From positions 3,348,001 through 3,412,000 of the forward strand of contig NZ_CP023049.2 of assembly GCF_002285635.2 (NCBI RefSeq): a stretch of 64,000 nucleotides of DNA. Reading direction: 5' to 3'. Positions within the stretch are counted from its first letter, which is position 1; the number at the start of each line of letters is the position of its first letter. The position numbers were made by a program, and so were the translations under genes. The DNA is from Chryseobacterium piperi. GTDB taxonomy: Bacteria; Bacteroidota; Bacteroidia; Flavobacteriales; Weeksellaceae. Below the pieces are notes generated by a model. The model worked only from the letters and a program-made list of their open reading frames with translations, made no database searches and was not told the origin of the DNA. Below, piece after piece: positions 34,888 to 43,248 of this stretch.

Positions 34888-37536
34888 ATGAAAAAATGGG
34901 TTAAAAAGTTACTGATAAGTCTTGGGGTTTTGCTTGTAATTTTTTTACTGGCGAACTTTGGATTAAATATCTGGCTGAAAACCCAGCTTCCTAATTATAT
35001 AAAAAAGAATACGGATTATAAAGTTTCCTATAAAGTACTGGATGTAGATCTGGGAAGTGGAAATATTTTGGCGACAGGAATTACTATAAATAATAAAAAT
35101 CCACAAAATACCAATGTTATAGGTATCCAGGGAACTATTGATACATTAAAAATAAACCGGTTGGGGATTTATGATGCACTGTTTAATAAAACGATCAGCT
35201 CTTCGGACTTGTTATTGGGCAGCCCTAACCTTAATATAATTCTTGCTAAGCCGGTAGATCAGAAAACAGGGAAAAAAAGAAATCCTGTTGTATTCGAAAA
35301 TATCAGAATCAATAATGGGAACATCAACATATTTAAGCATACCAAACAGAAATTTTTAGGAGTTAAAGACTTTAATCTCTTTGTTGAGAATCTTCAGATG
35401 ACGGAAGAATCTGTTGAGAATAAGCTTCCTGTTGTTTTTGATAAATATGATATTAAAGGGAAGGAATTTTTCTTTCGTCCGGATAATGTGTATGCTTTAA
35501 AAATCAGTAAAATCAACACGGCAAACGGGCAGATGCTTGTCGAGGATTTTAAGCTCATTCCTTTGCTGACTTTTGACCAGTTTAAAAGATTCTATCCTAA
35601 AAAGAATAAGCTTTTCCAGTTTGATATCCGGAAAATGGAGTTTAAAGATGTGGTTTTAAAGAACAATAAAATTTCACTTGCCAATGCCAGTTTTCAGGAT
35701 CCCGTTCTCACGGTTTACACTACCAATGCGGTGGTGAAAAAATCTGATAAGCCGATGAATTATGAAGTTAATCTGGATGATATCAGATTAAATAATGGAG
35801 TAGTACAGATTATCAAGCCGGATGGGAATAAGCTTTTATATGCTCAAAGTTTAAATCTGGATATTAATGCATTGGCTTTCAATAAAGAGTCGTCTGAAAA
35901 TATGATCCCTGTTAATTACAAAAACTTTAATTTTTCAGGAAAGAATATCCATTATACAGGAACTCAAAATATCGTAGCGGAAAGTGTTGCTTTAAATCCT
36001 AAAAGTGGAGAAATACAGAATATTACCGCTTTGCCTACAGGCTCAAAAACTTCAATGGACTTTAAAGCCAATCATATTGCTTTTAATATCAATCAATGGG
36101 ACTTTATTGATAAGAAGCTGAATCTCGATATTAAAGATATTCTTGTAGATGGTGTGAATGGTACTATCAAAGCTCGTGAAGGAACCCAGAAGAAGAAAGC
36201 TGAATTAAAAGGAATACATTTTCCTCTTGTTATAAGAAAAGTAATTGTAAAAAACTCAAATCTTATCTATGATAAAGGAGATGAGCCGTTGACTTTTAAT
36301 GATCTCAATGCCAATATAAATGATGTGGAGCTTAAGTCAAAACCTAATAATGATGGACTCGCCGTTACCGTAAAGGATTATACGCTCTCCACCAGGAATT
36401 TTGCCTATAAAACAAAGTTCTATAATATGAGTGTTGGACTTCTGAAAGTAGGGAAGAATAAAATCCAGGTTAACAATTTTGCTATGAAGCCTCTCATTTC
36501 GAGAGCTCAGTTTATCAAAATGATACCCGTTGAACGGGATTTGTATGATCTCAAAGTAGGTCAGATCACGGCAGATGGCAATTGGGATTTGTTTTCAAAT
36601 AATAAGTTCATTAATGCCTCTCACGTAGTTATTCAATCTGCGGATGCTAATATTTTCAGAAGTAAAATTCCGAAAGATGATCCGAAGGAAAAGCCTTTAT
36701 ATTCTAAGTTGCTCCGGTCTATCAAGATTCCAATGTATATTAATACGCTGGATTTAAAAAATTCTGTCCTGGTGTATGAAGAAGATACTCCGGAAAGTTT
36801 AGGTCCCGGAAAATTAACATTCAGCCAGTTTAATATGAATGTGAAAAACCTGAACTCAGCAAAATTTAAAGGAAAACCTACCCAGGTCGATATCAAAATA
36901 AATTGTTCTTTTATGAATATGGCTCCCTTATCTGTCAATTGGAAATTTGATGTAGCCAATCAGCATGACCTTTTCACAATTTCAGGTAAGACGGTAAATC
37001 TTCCTGCTCAGGGAATTAATCCTTTTATTCGTCCTTATCTTCATATAACAGCCACCGGAACTATTCAGGAAATGCTTTTTAACTTTAAAGGAAGTCCAAC
37101 AGGACTGGGCGGATCTTTTAACCTTAAGCATAAGGATTTGAAGATTGCAATTTTGAATAAGGAGAATAAAAAGAAGAAGGGGCTTTTAACTGCTGTTGCC
37201 AATTTATTTATAAAATCAGATTCCGGCCAATTTCCCGAATCGGTTACTGTGGAGAATGTGGAGAGAGATCCTACTAAATCATTCTTTAATCTATTCTGGA
37301 AGGGAATTCAGGAAGGCCTAAAGAAGACGCTGATCGGAGTAAATGTAGATAAAACGGAAAAGGCCGTTAAGAAAACAGTTTCTGCTGTTAAGGATGTGAA
37401 GAAAACTATTAAGGATATTAAAGAAACAAAGCAGAGTAACAAAGCAGCACAACCTAAAGCTCCACAGGAAGAAGAAAAGAAAAAAGGTTTTCTGAAAAAT
37501 ATATTTAAGAAAAAAGAAAACCCCGAAGCTCAATAG
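34888..37536 (+). CDS. Large AsmA/DUF748-like envelope protein
   Basis: Probably a periplasmic, inner-membrane-anchored beta-rich bridge-like protein; the AsmA group is linked to lipid transport between membranes, but the role here is inference. Seen: 882 aa with one N-terminal membrane segment (about 8-28) in KKLLISLGVLLVIFLLANFGL. Long repeated amphipathic beta strands follow, with recurring phrases of the type IRINNGNINIF, IRLNNGVVQII and VIVKNSNLIYDKG, each describing one repeat of the DUF748 kind. A conserved-looking segment has YLHITATGTIQEMLFNFKGSPTGLGGSF split over about 710-745. The C-terminal tail (about 800-882) is rich in Lys and ends with KKKGFLKNIFKKKENPEAQ. No lipobox. Confidence 0.8.
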   Translation: MKKWVKKLLISLGVLLVIFLLANFGLNIWLKTQLPNYIKKNTDYKVSYKVLDVDLGSGNILATGITINNKNPQNTNVIGIQGTIDTLKINRLGIYDALFNKTISSSDLLLGSPNLNIILAKPVDQKTGKKRNPVVFENIRINNGNINIFKHTKQKFLGVKDFNLFVENLQMTEESVENKLPVVFDKYDIKGKEFFFRPDNVYALKISKINTANGQMLVEDFKLIPLLTFDQFKRFYPKKNKLFQFDIRKMEFKDVVLKNNKISLANASFQDPVLTVYTTNAVVKKSDKPMNYEVNLDDIRLNNGVVQIIKPDGNKLLYAQSLNLDINALAFNKESSENMIPVNYKNFNFSGKNIHYTGTQNIVAESVALNPKSGEIQNITALPTGSKTSMDFKANHIAFNINQWDFIDKKLNLDIKDILVDGVNGTIKAREGTQKKKAELKGIHFPLVIRKVIVKNSNLIYDKGDEPLTFNDLNANINDVELKSKPNNDGLAVTVKDYTLSTRNFAYKTKFYNMSVGLLKVGKNKIQVNNFAMKPLISRAQFIKMIPVERDLYDLKVGQITADGNWDLFSNNKFINASHVVIQSADANIFRSKIPKDDPKEKPLYSKLLRSIKIPMYINTLDLKNSVLVYEEDTPESLGPGKLTFSQFNMNVKNLNSAKFKGKPTQVDIKINCSFMNMAPLSVNWKFDVANQHDLFTISGKTVNLPAQGINPFIRPYLHITATGTIQEMLFNFKGSPTGLGGSFNLKHKDLKIAILNKENKKKKGLLTAVANLFIKSDSGQFPESVTVENVERDPTKSFFNLFWKGIQEGLKKTLIGVNVDKTEKAVKKTVSAVKDVKKTIKDIKETKQSNKAAQPKAPQEEEKKKGFLKNIFKKKENPEAQ

Positions 37537-37552
37537 TTCCGGGGTTATTTAT
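37517..37552. terminator. Terminator overlapping the 3' end of the AsmA-like gene
   Basis: AACCCCG (about 37519-37525) pairs with CGGGGTT (37540-37546) across the stop codon. The longer T-run is on the minus strand, so it serves mainly the convergent small gene 37555-37905. Confidence 0.65.
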
Positions 37553-37554
37553 GT

Positions 37555-37905
37555 TTAGAAATTAAATTCATCGCTTTCCTGAACGGGAATGTTTCTTAAG
37601 AATTCATCAAATTTTTCACCGGGATAATTGCTGTCTGCTCCATAAGAGTCTATAATCATGCCGATATTGCCAGCAGTATCTTTTAATACATATAATACAG
37701 CATTGTCATCGGGATTGCTATCTCCCTCAAAGCGGTATGTTTTTAAGATCGTTAAATCCGAAGGCTGATAGTTTTTGTCTGAATTTTCAAACTTCATTTC
37801 GCAAGACTCATTCATTCTGAATTCCCTATGAATCCCTCTTTGTGACAAGGTTTCCATAACCTGGCTTAATGTTGTCATTCTGTCGATGTTTTCTGAATTT
37901 TCCAT
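37555..37905 (-). CDS. Conserved small protein (family often misnamed phosphoribosylpyrophosphate synthetase)
   Basis: Function unknown. Seen: 116 aa, acidic, without signal or membrane segments. The pattern LSQVMETLSQRG near the start, then KTYRFEGDSNPDDNAVLYVL (about 60-79) and MIIDSYGADSN (about 87-97), matches a small Bacteroidetes family whose members carry R-F-E-G-x-S-x-P-x-D, L-Y and D-x-Y-G. Database entries of that family are sometimes called PRPP synthetase, but the protein is far too small for that enzyme and has no PRPP-binding motif. It stands alone, convergent with the AsmA-like gene. Confidence 0.72.
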   Translation of the reverse strand: MENSENIDRMTTLSQVMETLSQRGIHREFRMNESCEMKFENSDKNYQPSDLTILKTYRFEGDSNPDDNAVLYVLKDTAGNIGMIIDSYGADSNYPGEKFDEFLRNIPVQESDEFNF

Positions 37906-38078
37906 AATAATACTTTTTGTGATTAGTACAATAATTAAACCATTATACCGACGAATTTTTAAAGGAAATAAAATATGCCTTCCTTCAAAATAATTTCTAA
38001 TGTTAACAAAATTTATAATTCATGGAAACGGGAAAGGTACATTTTTTGCAATAGACAAATTAATAAATCGAACAAAAT

Positions 38079-38273
38079 ATGAAAAAGGAAGTTGGAGTAT
38101 TACTGGCAGGAGGAGTTGGTCTTTTGGCAGTTTTAGGTTTCTTAGGACTAAAAAAGATTTTAACTAAAAAAGATAAAAAATATAGTGATTATTATTCAGA
38201 TTATCACAGACACTTTGATGGGAAAGATCATGATGAAGAATATCATGGTGTCGAATTTTATGCGTTGAAGTAG
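38079..38273 (+). CDS. Small membrane protein with charged C-terminus
   Basis: Not recognised beyond general character. Seen: 64 aa. Residues about 5-26 form one hydrophobic helix rich in Gly, Leu and Val (VGVLLAGGVGLLAVLGFLGL), then KKILTKKDKK, and then an acidic/aromatic/His-rich tail (YSDYYSDYHRHFDGKDHDEEYHG in two halves, about 36-58). An N-in topology with the basic stretch after the helix would put the tail in the cytoplasm. It stands alone with a clear terminator after it. AT-rich upstream region; a near-match to the -7 box (TACATTTTTTG) starts about 40 nt upstream. Confidence 0.6.
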   Translation: MKKEVGVLLAGGVGLLAVLGFLGLKKILTKKDKKYSDYYSDYHRHFDGKDHDEEYHGVEFYALK

Positions 38274-38298
38274 TAAAAAAATATATCTAATTATGTTT

Positions 38299-38331
38299 AA
38301 ATCCGACACTTTTTAAGTGTTGGATTTTTTT
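38299..38331 (+). terminator. Terminator of the small membrane protein gene
   Basis: AAATCCGACACTT pairs with AAGTGTTGGATTT around three T bases (about 38299-38327) with a T7 tail on the plus strand. Confidence 0.8.
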
Positions 38332-38395
38332 GTGGAAAACTTTAGTGTTAAAACTCATTACTTTTAAAACATTCTCTTCTAATTTTACATGTGAA

Positions 38396-39442
38396 ATGCA
38401 AAACGAAAACATCATAAAAGGTCAGGGCGCTCAACGAAATGTGGTAAACCGTTTCGAGAGGTATACCTTTGAGCCTGATGATGAAGATTTCGAAACGGTG
38501 AAAACTTCTTTTACCGAAGTGTTTCCTAAAACCATCGTTAATCAGGTAAAGAGTGAAGACCTTCCCATGGAATATTCTATGAACCCCTATCAGGGTTGTG
38601 AGCATGGTTGTGCCTATTGTTTTGCAAGACCTACTCATGAATATTGGGGGTACAGTGCCGGTATTGATTTCGAAAGAAAAATCATGGTGAAAAAAAATGC
38701 ACCTGAATTACTGGAAAAGTTTTTTCAAAAAAGAGGGTATCAGCCGGCTCCGATATTGCTTTCTGGAAATACAGACTGTTATCAACCCGCTGAAAGACAT
38801 TTTGAAATTACCAGAAAGCTTCTGCAGGTTTGCCTTGATTACAGGCATCCGGTTAATGTTTTAACGAAAAATGCTATGGTTTTAAGGGATCTGGATATCC
38901 TGCAGCCAATGGCTGAGCAGAGTCTGGTTTCCGTTTCCTTGAGTATTCCGACGATTAATGAAGATCTGCGAAGAAAAATGGAGCCAAGGACCAGTTCTGC
39001 AAAAAATAAATTGAAGGCAATAGAAATTCTTTCTGAACACAAGATTCCTGTGAATGTGATGGTTGCGCCAATTATTCCAGGATTGAATAGTGATGAGCCA
39101 CTGGGGATTCTAAAGGTTATTTCTGAAGCCGGAGCTCAAAGTTTTGGGTACACCTTGGTAAGGCTGAATGATGCTGTAGAGCCGGTTTTTGTTCAATGGA
39201 TTGAAAGCAGTTTTCCTGACAGAGCTCAAAAGGTTTTAAATTTGATTCGTTCTATGCGGGGTGGTAAACTGGGAGAAAAAAGATATTTTGAAAGGCAAAA
39301 AGGAGATGGTAATATCGCAGAAATGATTCATAATACGTTTAAAATAGGAAGGAAGAAATTTTTTGAAGGCAAAGAATTTCCAAAGCTTTCTACTAAGAAT
39401 TTTACTGGAGCTAAAGATCAACAATTAAGATTGTTCGATTGA
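38396..39442 (+). CDS. Radical SAM protein (PA0069/SplB-like)
   Basis: Predicted [4Fe-4S] radical SAM enzyme of unknown substrate. Seen: 348 aa from ATG 38396. The cluster motif C68-EHG-C72-AY-C75 (C-x3-C-x2-C) is in NPYQGCEHGCAYCFARPTHEY. Strand-end motifs are LLSGNTDCYQPAE (about 123-135), VSLSIPT (about 180-186) and VMVAPIIPGLN (about 218-228). This is the layout of the PA0069 family, a relative of the spore photoproduct lyase group, but spores are not expected here. The open frame extends upstream only to a TTG (38330) inside the previous terminator, so 38396 is chosen. Ends at a terminator before the convergent peptide gene. Confidence 0.88.
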   Translation: MQNENIIKGQGAQRNVVNRFERYTFEPDDEDFETVKTSFTEVFPKTIVNQVKSEDLPMEYSMNPYQGCEHGCAYCFARPTHEYWGYSAGIDFERKIMVKKNAPELLEKFFQKRGYQPAPILLSGNTDCYQPAERHFEITRKLLQVCLDYRHPVNVLTKNAMVLRDLDILQPMAEQSLVSVSLSIPTINEDLRRKMEPRTSSAKNKLKAIEILSEHKIPVNVMVAPIIPGLNSDEPLGILKVISEAGAQSFGYTLVRLNDAVEPVFVQWIESSFPDRAQKVLNLIRSMRGGKLGEKRYFERQKGDGNIAEMIHNTFKIGRKKFFEGKEFPKLSTKNFTGAKDQQLRLFD

Positions 39443-39506
39443 TTTAACTACTCTTATCAGCAAAGTCTACGAGAAAATGGGAGCATTCGAGATTAAATAA
39501 AAAAAT

Positions 39507-39536
39507 AAAAACCGTTCCAAAAAGGAACGGTTTTCT
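39507..39536. terminator. Bidirectional terminator between the radical SAM and peptide genes
   Basis: AAAACCGTTCC pairs with GGAACGGTTTT around five A bases, with A- and T-runs outside. Serves the plus-strand radical SAM gene and the minus-strand peptide gene. Confidence 0.85.
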
Positions 39537-39557
39537 TATTAATGTTTTGAATTTCAA

Positions 39558-39719
39558 TTACATTGAATCATCCGGACATTTGAAGTCATTGCTGCATGCT
39601 GCACAGATTACTGTTCCATTGCAATAATACATACAAAATTCAGGTTCAGGGAGTTTAACTCCTCCTGCTCCGGAAATACCTTTTAATTGGTCTTTGCTTA
39701 GTTTTTTTAAGTTTTCCAT
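39558..39719 (-). CDS. GG-leader bacteriocin-like peptide, Cys-rich core (53 aa)
   Basis: Small ribosomal peptide. Seen: 53 aa starting MENLKKLSKDQLKGISGAGG, a leader of the Chryseobacterium type (MxNLKKLSxxxLKxI.GxGG) with a double-glycine cut site after residue 20. The core of about 33 residues begins VKLPEPEF and holds five cysteines at 29, 33, 39, 42 and 48 (C-x3-C, then C-x2-C), with an acidic end. The family is usually annotated as bacteriocin-like protein; modification and activity are unknown. Upstream on the same strand is a 2OG/Fe(II)-type oxygenase gene (76 nt away). Possible promoter parts on the minus strand are TTTG (39784-39781) and TATCTTTA (39757-39750) at 23 nt spacing. No C39 peptidase transporter in the window. 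The rest of the gap 39443-39795 holds only the terminator. Confidence 0.78.
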   Translation of the reverse strand: MENLKKLSKDQLKGISGAGGVKLPEPEFCMYYCNGTVICAACSNDFKCPDDSM

Positions 39720-39795
39720 ACTAGTTTAATTAAAAATTTGACACTAAAGTAAAGATATAATTAAAATTTATAATTTAAAACAAATTTTATGGAAA

Positions 39796-40746
39796 TTATT
39801 TTTTGATTAATCCCAGCTCAATAAGCCTTTCATGTAAGAATTCTCCTGCAGTGGTGTCTTCATACAATTTCGGATTATTTTCGTCGATACAATTTTCAAG
39901 ACAATTTAAAGACATTCCGCTTACAGGATGCATAAAGAAAGGAATAGAGTATCTTGAAGTTCCCCATAGTTCTCTTGGTGGATTAACAACTCTGTGGATG
40001 GTAGATTTTAACTTATTATTGGTGTGTCTGGAAAGCATATCTCCGACATTGATCATCAATTCATCCTGTTCTGCAATAGCATCTATCCATTCGCCATTGT
40101 GATTCTGCACCTGGAGGCCTTTTCCCTGAGATCCCATTAAAAGAGTGATGAGGTTGATGTCCCCATGAGCGGCAGCTCTTACAGCATCATCCGGTTCCTG
40201 AGTAATAGGTGGATAATGAATAGGTCTTAAAATAGAGTTTCCTTCTGCTATTTTATCGTCAAAATAAAACTCATCAAGCCCAAGATATAATGCTAAAGCT
40301 CTTAATACATATTTTCCTGTTTTTTCCAACATCTGGTAAGTTTCTTTTCCTACCGTGTTGAATTCCGGAAGTTCATCAACAATAACATTGTCAGGATACT
40401 CTGTTTTGTACTTTGAGTCATCAGACACATATTGTCCGAAATGCCAAAATTCTTTTAAGTCTCCTTTTTTGAAGCCTTTTGCAGTTTCTTTACCGAAGCC
40501 TACATAGCCTCTCTGTCCCCCAATTCCTGGAATCTCATACTTCTGTTTGGTTTCCGTTGGGAGTTCAAAAAAGTTTTTCACCTCACCATACAAATCATCC
40601 ACTAATTTGTCATCAAGAAAATGGCCTTTTAGGGCTACAAAACCAATTTCTTCATAAGCTTTTCCGATTTCATTTACAAATTTCTGTTTGCGTTCCGGGT
40701 TGTCCGAAAGGAAATCACGCAGGTCTACACTAGGTATTTTATCCAT
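39796..40746 (-). CDS. Isopenicillin N synthase family oxygenase (2OG/Fe(II)-dependent)
   Basis: Predicted non-haem iron oxygenase; substrate unknown. Seen: 316 aa. The DIOX_N region reads VDLRDFLSDNPERK and GFVALKGHFLDD (about 6-45), GIGGQRGYVGFGKE follows, and the double-stranded helix has the iron ligands in AAAHGDINLITLLM (His and Asp, about 190-195) and STIHRVVNP (His, about 247). The 2OG-binding RYS is in WGTSRYSIPFF. A complete facial triad, so catalytically competent. Divergent from menD, which is 86 bp away. The peptide gene follows downstream on the same strand. Confidence 0.88.
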   Translation of the reverse strand: MDKIPSVDLRDFLSDNPERKQKFVNEIGKAYEEIGFVALKGHFLDDKLVDDLYGEVKNFFELPTETKQKYEIPGIGGQRGYVGFGKETAKGFKKGDLKEFWHFGQYVSDDSKYKTEYPDNVIVDELPEFNTVGKETYQMLEKTGKYVLRALALYLGLDEFYFDDKIAEGNSILRPIHYPPITQEPDDAVRAAAHGDINLITLLMGSQGKGLQVQNHNGEWIDAIAEQDELMINVGDMLSRHTNNKLKSTIHRVVNPPRELWGTSRYSIPFFMHPVSGMSLNCLENCIDENNPKLYEDTTAGEFLHERLIELGLIKK

Positions 40747-40820
40747 TTTTAGAAATTTAACGTGGCGCTAAATTACGTCTTTTTTGGATTAAATTTTTTT
40801 ACAATTAAGTATTTATAAAC

Positions 40821-40828
40821 TACATTTG
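40821..40828 (+). promoter_or_regulatory. -7 box of menD, 4 nt from the ATG
   Basis: TACATTTG, exact TAnnTTTG match, followed by CTGT and the ATG at 40833. Predicts a leaderless or nearly leaderless mRNA. No TTG at -33 is clear. Confidence 0.5.
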
Positions 40829-40832
40829 CTGT

Positions 40833-42509
40833 ATGAAAAAATATTCTTCTAAGAGAAGCATTCAGATACTAGCGAATCTTCTCCAGCAGTACGGGATTTC
40901 AGACGTTGTTATTTCTCCGGGATCGAGAAATGCTCCACTTGCAATTCATTTTTCAGAAATAGATCATTTTAACTGTTTTAGTATTGTTGACGAAAGAAGT
41001 GCAGCCTTTGTTGCGCTGGGAATGGCAAAAAGTGAAAAAAAGCCTGTAGCCATTACCTGTACAAGCGGTTCTGCAACGGTTAACTATTATCCGGCTGTAA
41101 CAGAAGCTTTTTATCAGAATGTTCCCCTTTTGATATTAACGGCCGATAGACCAACGGATTATGTTGATATTTTTGATGGACAGACCATCCGCCAGAATGC
41201 AATATTTCATCAGCATTCTTATGGCGATTTTCAGCTCTTAGAAGATAGTAAAGAAAATGCAGAGGATTTCAATTTTGAAACGATAAAAAAAGCAATCGAA
41301 CTTTGTTTTGAAAAACAAGGACCGGTTCATATTAATATTCCTTTGGAAGAACCTTTATATGATTTGGTTTCCGAGCTTCCTACTTTTCCAACGGTTGAAA
41401 AAACCATTAAGAAAAGAGAATATGAAATTCCTTCCAACCTGGTTGCAGACTGGAATACTTCCCAGCGCATTATGATTCTGGTAGGAACAAAAGATCATAG
41501 CCCGGAACTCGAGAATCAGCTTTCCCAACTGGTGAAGAATCATTCTGTAGTCGTTTTAAGCGAAGCGAATTCTAATTTATATCATGAAAAATTCTTCAGG
41601 TTTATAGACCGTTATATCTTCAACTTCACGGATGAAGATTATAAAAAATATGCCCCGGATTTGTTAATCACGGTGGGTCAAAATGTTGTTTCTAAAAAAG
41701 TAAAACAGTTTTTAAGAAAGGCACGTCCCAAGCAACACTGGCATCTCGATGAAGTTTGGCAGCCAGATACGTATTTCTCACTGACAGAAAAGATAGAAGT
41801 AAAACCGGAACTGTTCTTTTCAAAATTATTAAAGTTTATCAATCTTGAGCCGAGACCCTATTTCAATTTATGGGACGTTTTGAGAGACAAGAAGGATGCT
41901 AAACATGAAAAGTTTCTGAATATGGTCGAGTTCTCAGACTTCTATTTCTTTAATAAAGCGTCACAGACCATACCGGAAAATTATAATATCCATTTCAGCA
42001 ATAGTTCAGCAATCAGATATGCACAGCTGTTTGATTTTGGAAAAAGAAAGATGTATTGTAACAGAGGAACAAGCGGAATTGACGGTTCAACGTCTGCCGC
42101 AATGGGATTTGCGATTAAAAGTCCTAATCCTACTTTGTTGATTACAGGAGATTTAAGTTTTTTCTATGACATCAATGGCCTTTGGAATCAATACATTCCT
42201 CCTTTTGTAAGGATTATTATTTTCAACAATGGAGAAGGAAATATTTTTAAAATTATTCCGGGTCCGGGCAATGCCAATCCAAATACACTGGACGAATTTA
42301 TTGCAACAAAGCACCATAAAAATGCAGAGCACCTTGCCAAACATTTTGGATTCTCTTATACGAAGGTAGAAGATGACAGAACGTTAGACCGGGTTCTTGA
42401 TAATTTTTTCAAGCCGGATAATCAGCCTAAAGTATTGGAAATTAATACTCATGGAACCAATAGTGCGGATGTTCTGAAAGGCTATTTCGAATTTATGAAA
42501 GAAAGCTAA
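40833..42509 (+). CDS. menD: SEPHCHC synthase MenD (menaquinone synthesis)
   Basis: Thiamine-diphosphate enzyme joining 2-oxoglutarate to isochorismate, the first committed step to menaquinone. Seen: 558 aa. The N-terminal part has DVVISPGSRNAPLAI (about 25-39) and the catalytic Glu in VDERSAAFVALGMAK (about 52-66), and TCTSGSATVNYYPAVTEA follows. The C-terminal ThDP/Mg site is TGDLSFFYDINGLW (about 436-449) with NNGEGNIF. Length and motif order are those of MenD, not of acetolactate synthase. No other men genes are in the window. Confidence 0.96.
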   Translation: MKKYSSKRSIQILANLLQQYGISDVVISPGSRNAPLAIHFSEIDHFNCFSIVDERSAAFVALGMAKSEKKPVAITCTSGSATVNYYPAVTEAFYQNVPLLILTADRPTDYVDIFDGQTIRQNAIFHQHSYGDFQLLEDSKENAEDFNFETIKKAIELCFEKQGPVHINIPLEEPLYDLVSELPTFPTVEKTIKKREYEIPSNLVADWNTSQRIMILVGTKDHSPELENQLSQLVKNHSVVVLSEANSNLYHEKFFRFIDRYIFNFTDEDYKKYAPDLLITVGQNVVSKKVKQFLRKARPKQHWHLDEVWQPDTYFSLTEKIEVKPELFFSKLLKFINLEPRPYFNLWDVLRDKKDAKHEKFLNMVEFSDFYFFNKASQTIPENYNIHFSNSSAIRYAQLFDFGKRKMYCNRGTSGIDGSTSAAMGFAIKSPNPTLLITGDLSFFYDINGLWNQYIPPFVRIIIFNNGEGNIFKIIPGPGNANPNTLDEFIATKHHKNAEHLAKHFGFSYTKVEDDRTLDRVLDNFFKPDNQPKVLEINTHGTNSADVLKGYFEFMKES

Positions 42510-42542
42510 ATTAAGACAGAACGACCAAATTAAATACAAATA

Positions 42543-42574
42543 AAACCCCATAAGTTAAAAGCCTATGGGGTTTA
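42543..42574. terminator. Terminator between menD and pabC
   Basis: AAACCCCATA (42543-42552) pairs with TATGGGGTTT (42564-42573); convergent genes end on both sides. Confidence 0.7.
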
Positions 42575-42621
42575 TAGTATTTTTAGTAAAGTTCGATATG
42601 GTTGATTTCCAGGGATCTATA

Positions 42622-43248
42622 TTAAATATCCAGATACTCATCATTCCCTGGCAGATTGTTAATTCTGTCAATAGGATAAATGAACATATCATCGAAGTCA
42701 TTCAAGGCATTAATCAATTGGAAATGTGAAAATTGCTTGATGTTTTGTAATGTGATTTCCTGTTCTTTAATTTTCTTTTTCTTTAAAAGGTTTTGTCTTT
42801 GGACTCCATTTAAAAGATAGGTGGATGGCGTAAACCATTCTTTGCCTTTCAGAAATAAAATATTGGAAAATGAAGTGTCGGTAATATGATTGTTTTTAAC
42901 GATGATGATTTCTTCAGCTTTAGATTTCATCTTCATTTTTTCCAACTCCTTACGGTCTTCAAATTTAAAGGAATAATCAAAAGTATTGTTTTCGATCAAC
43001 CGAAAGTCTTGTATTTCCGGAATAGCATAAGGAATCATCTGTGTTCTGAATTTTTTATCCAGATCGTAAACAACTCTTAGCTTGAAAAGGCCGTCTTCAT
43101 CGTGATGTAGATTTTTAAAGATTTTTGAGAGGTCAATAGATCCCTCCTTGCCAAAGTGAGCAAATGTCTGGTTGACACGTTTTTGATGAAGGTCTAACAG
43201 GAAAACTTCCTGATCCTCGACTTTTATACTTTCAATAAATTGGGACAT
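42622..43248 (-). CDS. pabC: Class IV aminotransferase, probable aminodeoxychorismate lyase
   Basis: PLP-dependent enzyme of fold type IV, probably turning aminodeoxychorismate into p-aminobenzoate for folate. Seen: 208 aa, short for the family (about 270), with a reduced N-terminal domain. DLHQKRVNQTF (about 19-29) matches the early H-x-x-R motif. The PLP-binding turn ITDTSFSNILFLKGKEWFTPS (in two parts, about 122-142) and YLLNGVQRQNLL (about 144-155) are the class IV signature, though Asp stands where Glu is more usual. It starts inside the last 17 nt of pabB, so the two are coupled; that context gives the function. Confidence 0.82.
   Translation of the reverse strand: MSQFIESIKVEDQEVFLLDLHQKRVNQTFAHFGKEGSIDLSKIFKNLHHDEDGLFKLRVVYDLDKKFRTQMIPYAIPEIQDFRLIENNTFDYSFKFEDRKELEKMKMKSKAEEIIIVKNNHITDTSFSNILFLKGKEWFTPSTYLLNGVQRQNLLKKKKIKEQEITLQNIKQFSHFQLINALNDFDDMFIYPIDRINNLPGNDEYLDI

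Noticed and set aside
37555..37905. Annotation as phosphoribosylpyrophosphate synthetase
   Set aside because: 116 aa is about a third of the enzyme and there is no PRPP-binding loop; the name appears to be a database error carried along.
39441..39485. Short in-frame stretch reading LTTLISKVYEKMGAFEIK after the radical SAM stop
   Set aside because: It looks like the end of a lost gene, but it is under 20 residues with a stop just upstream, too little to identify.
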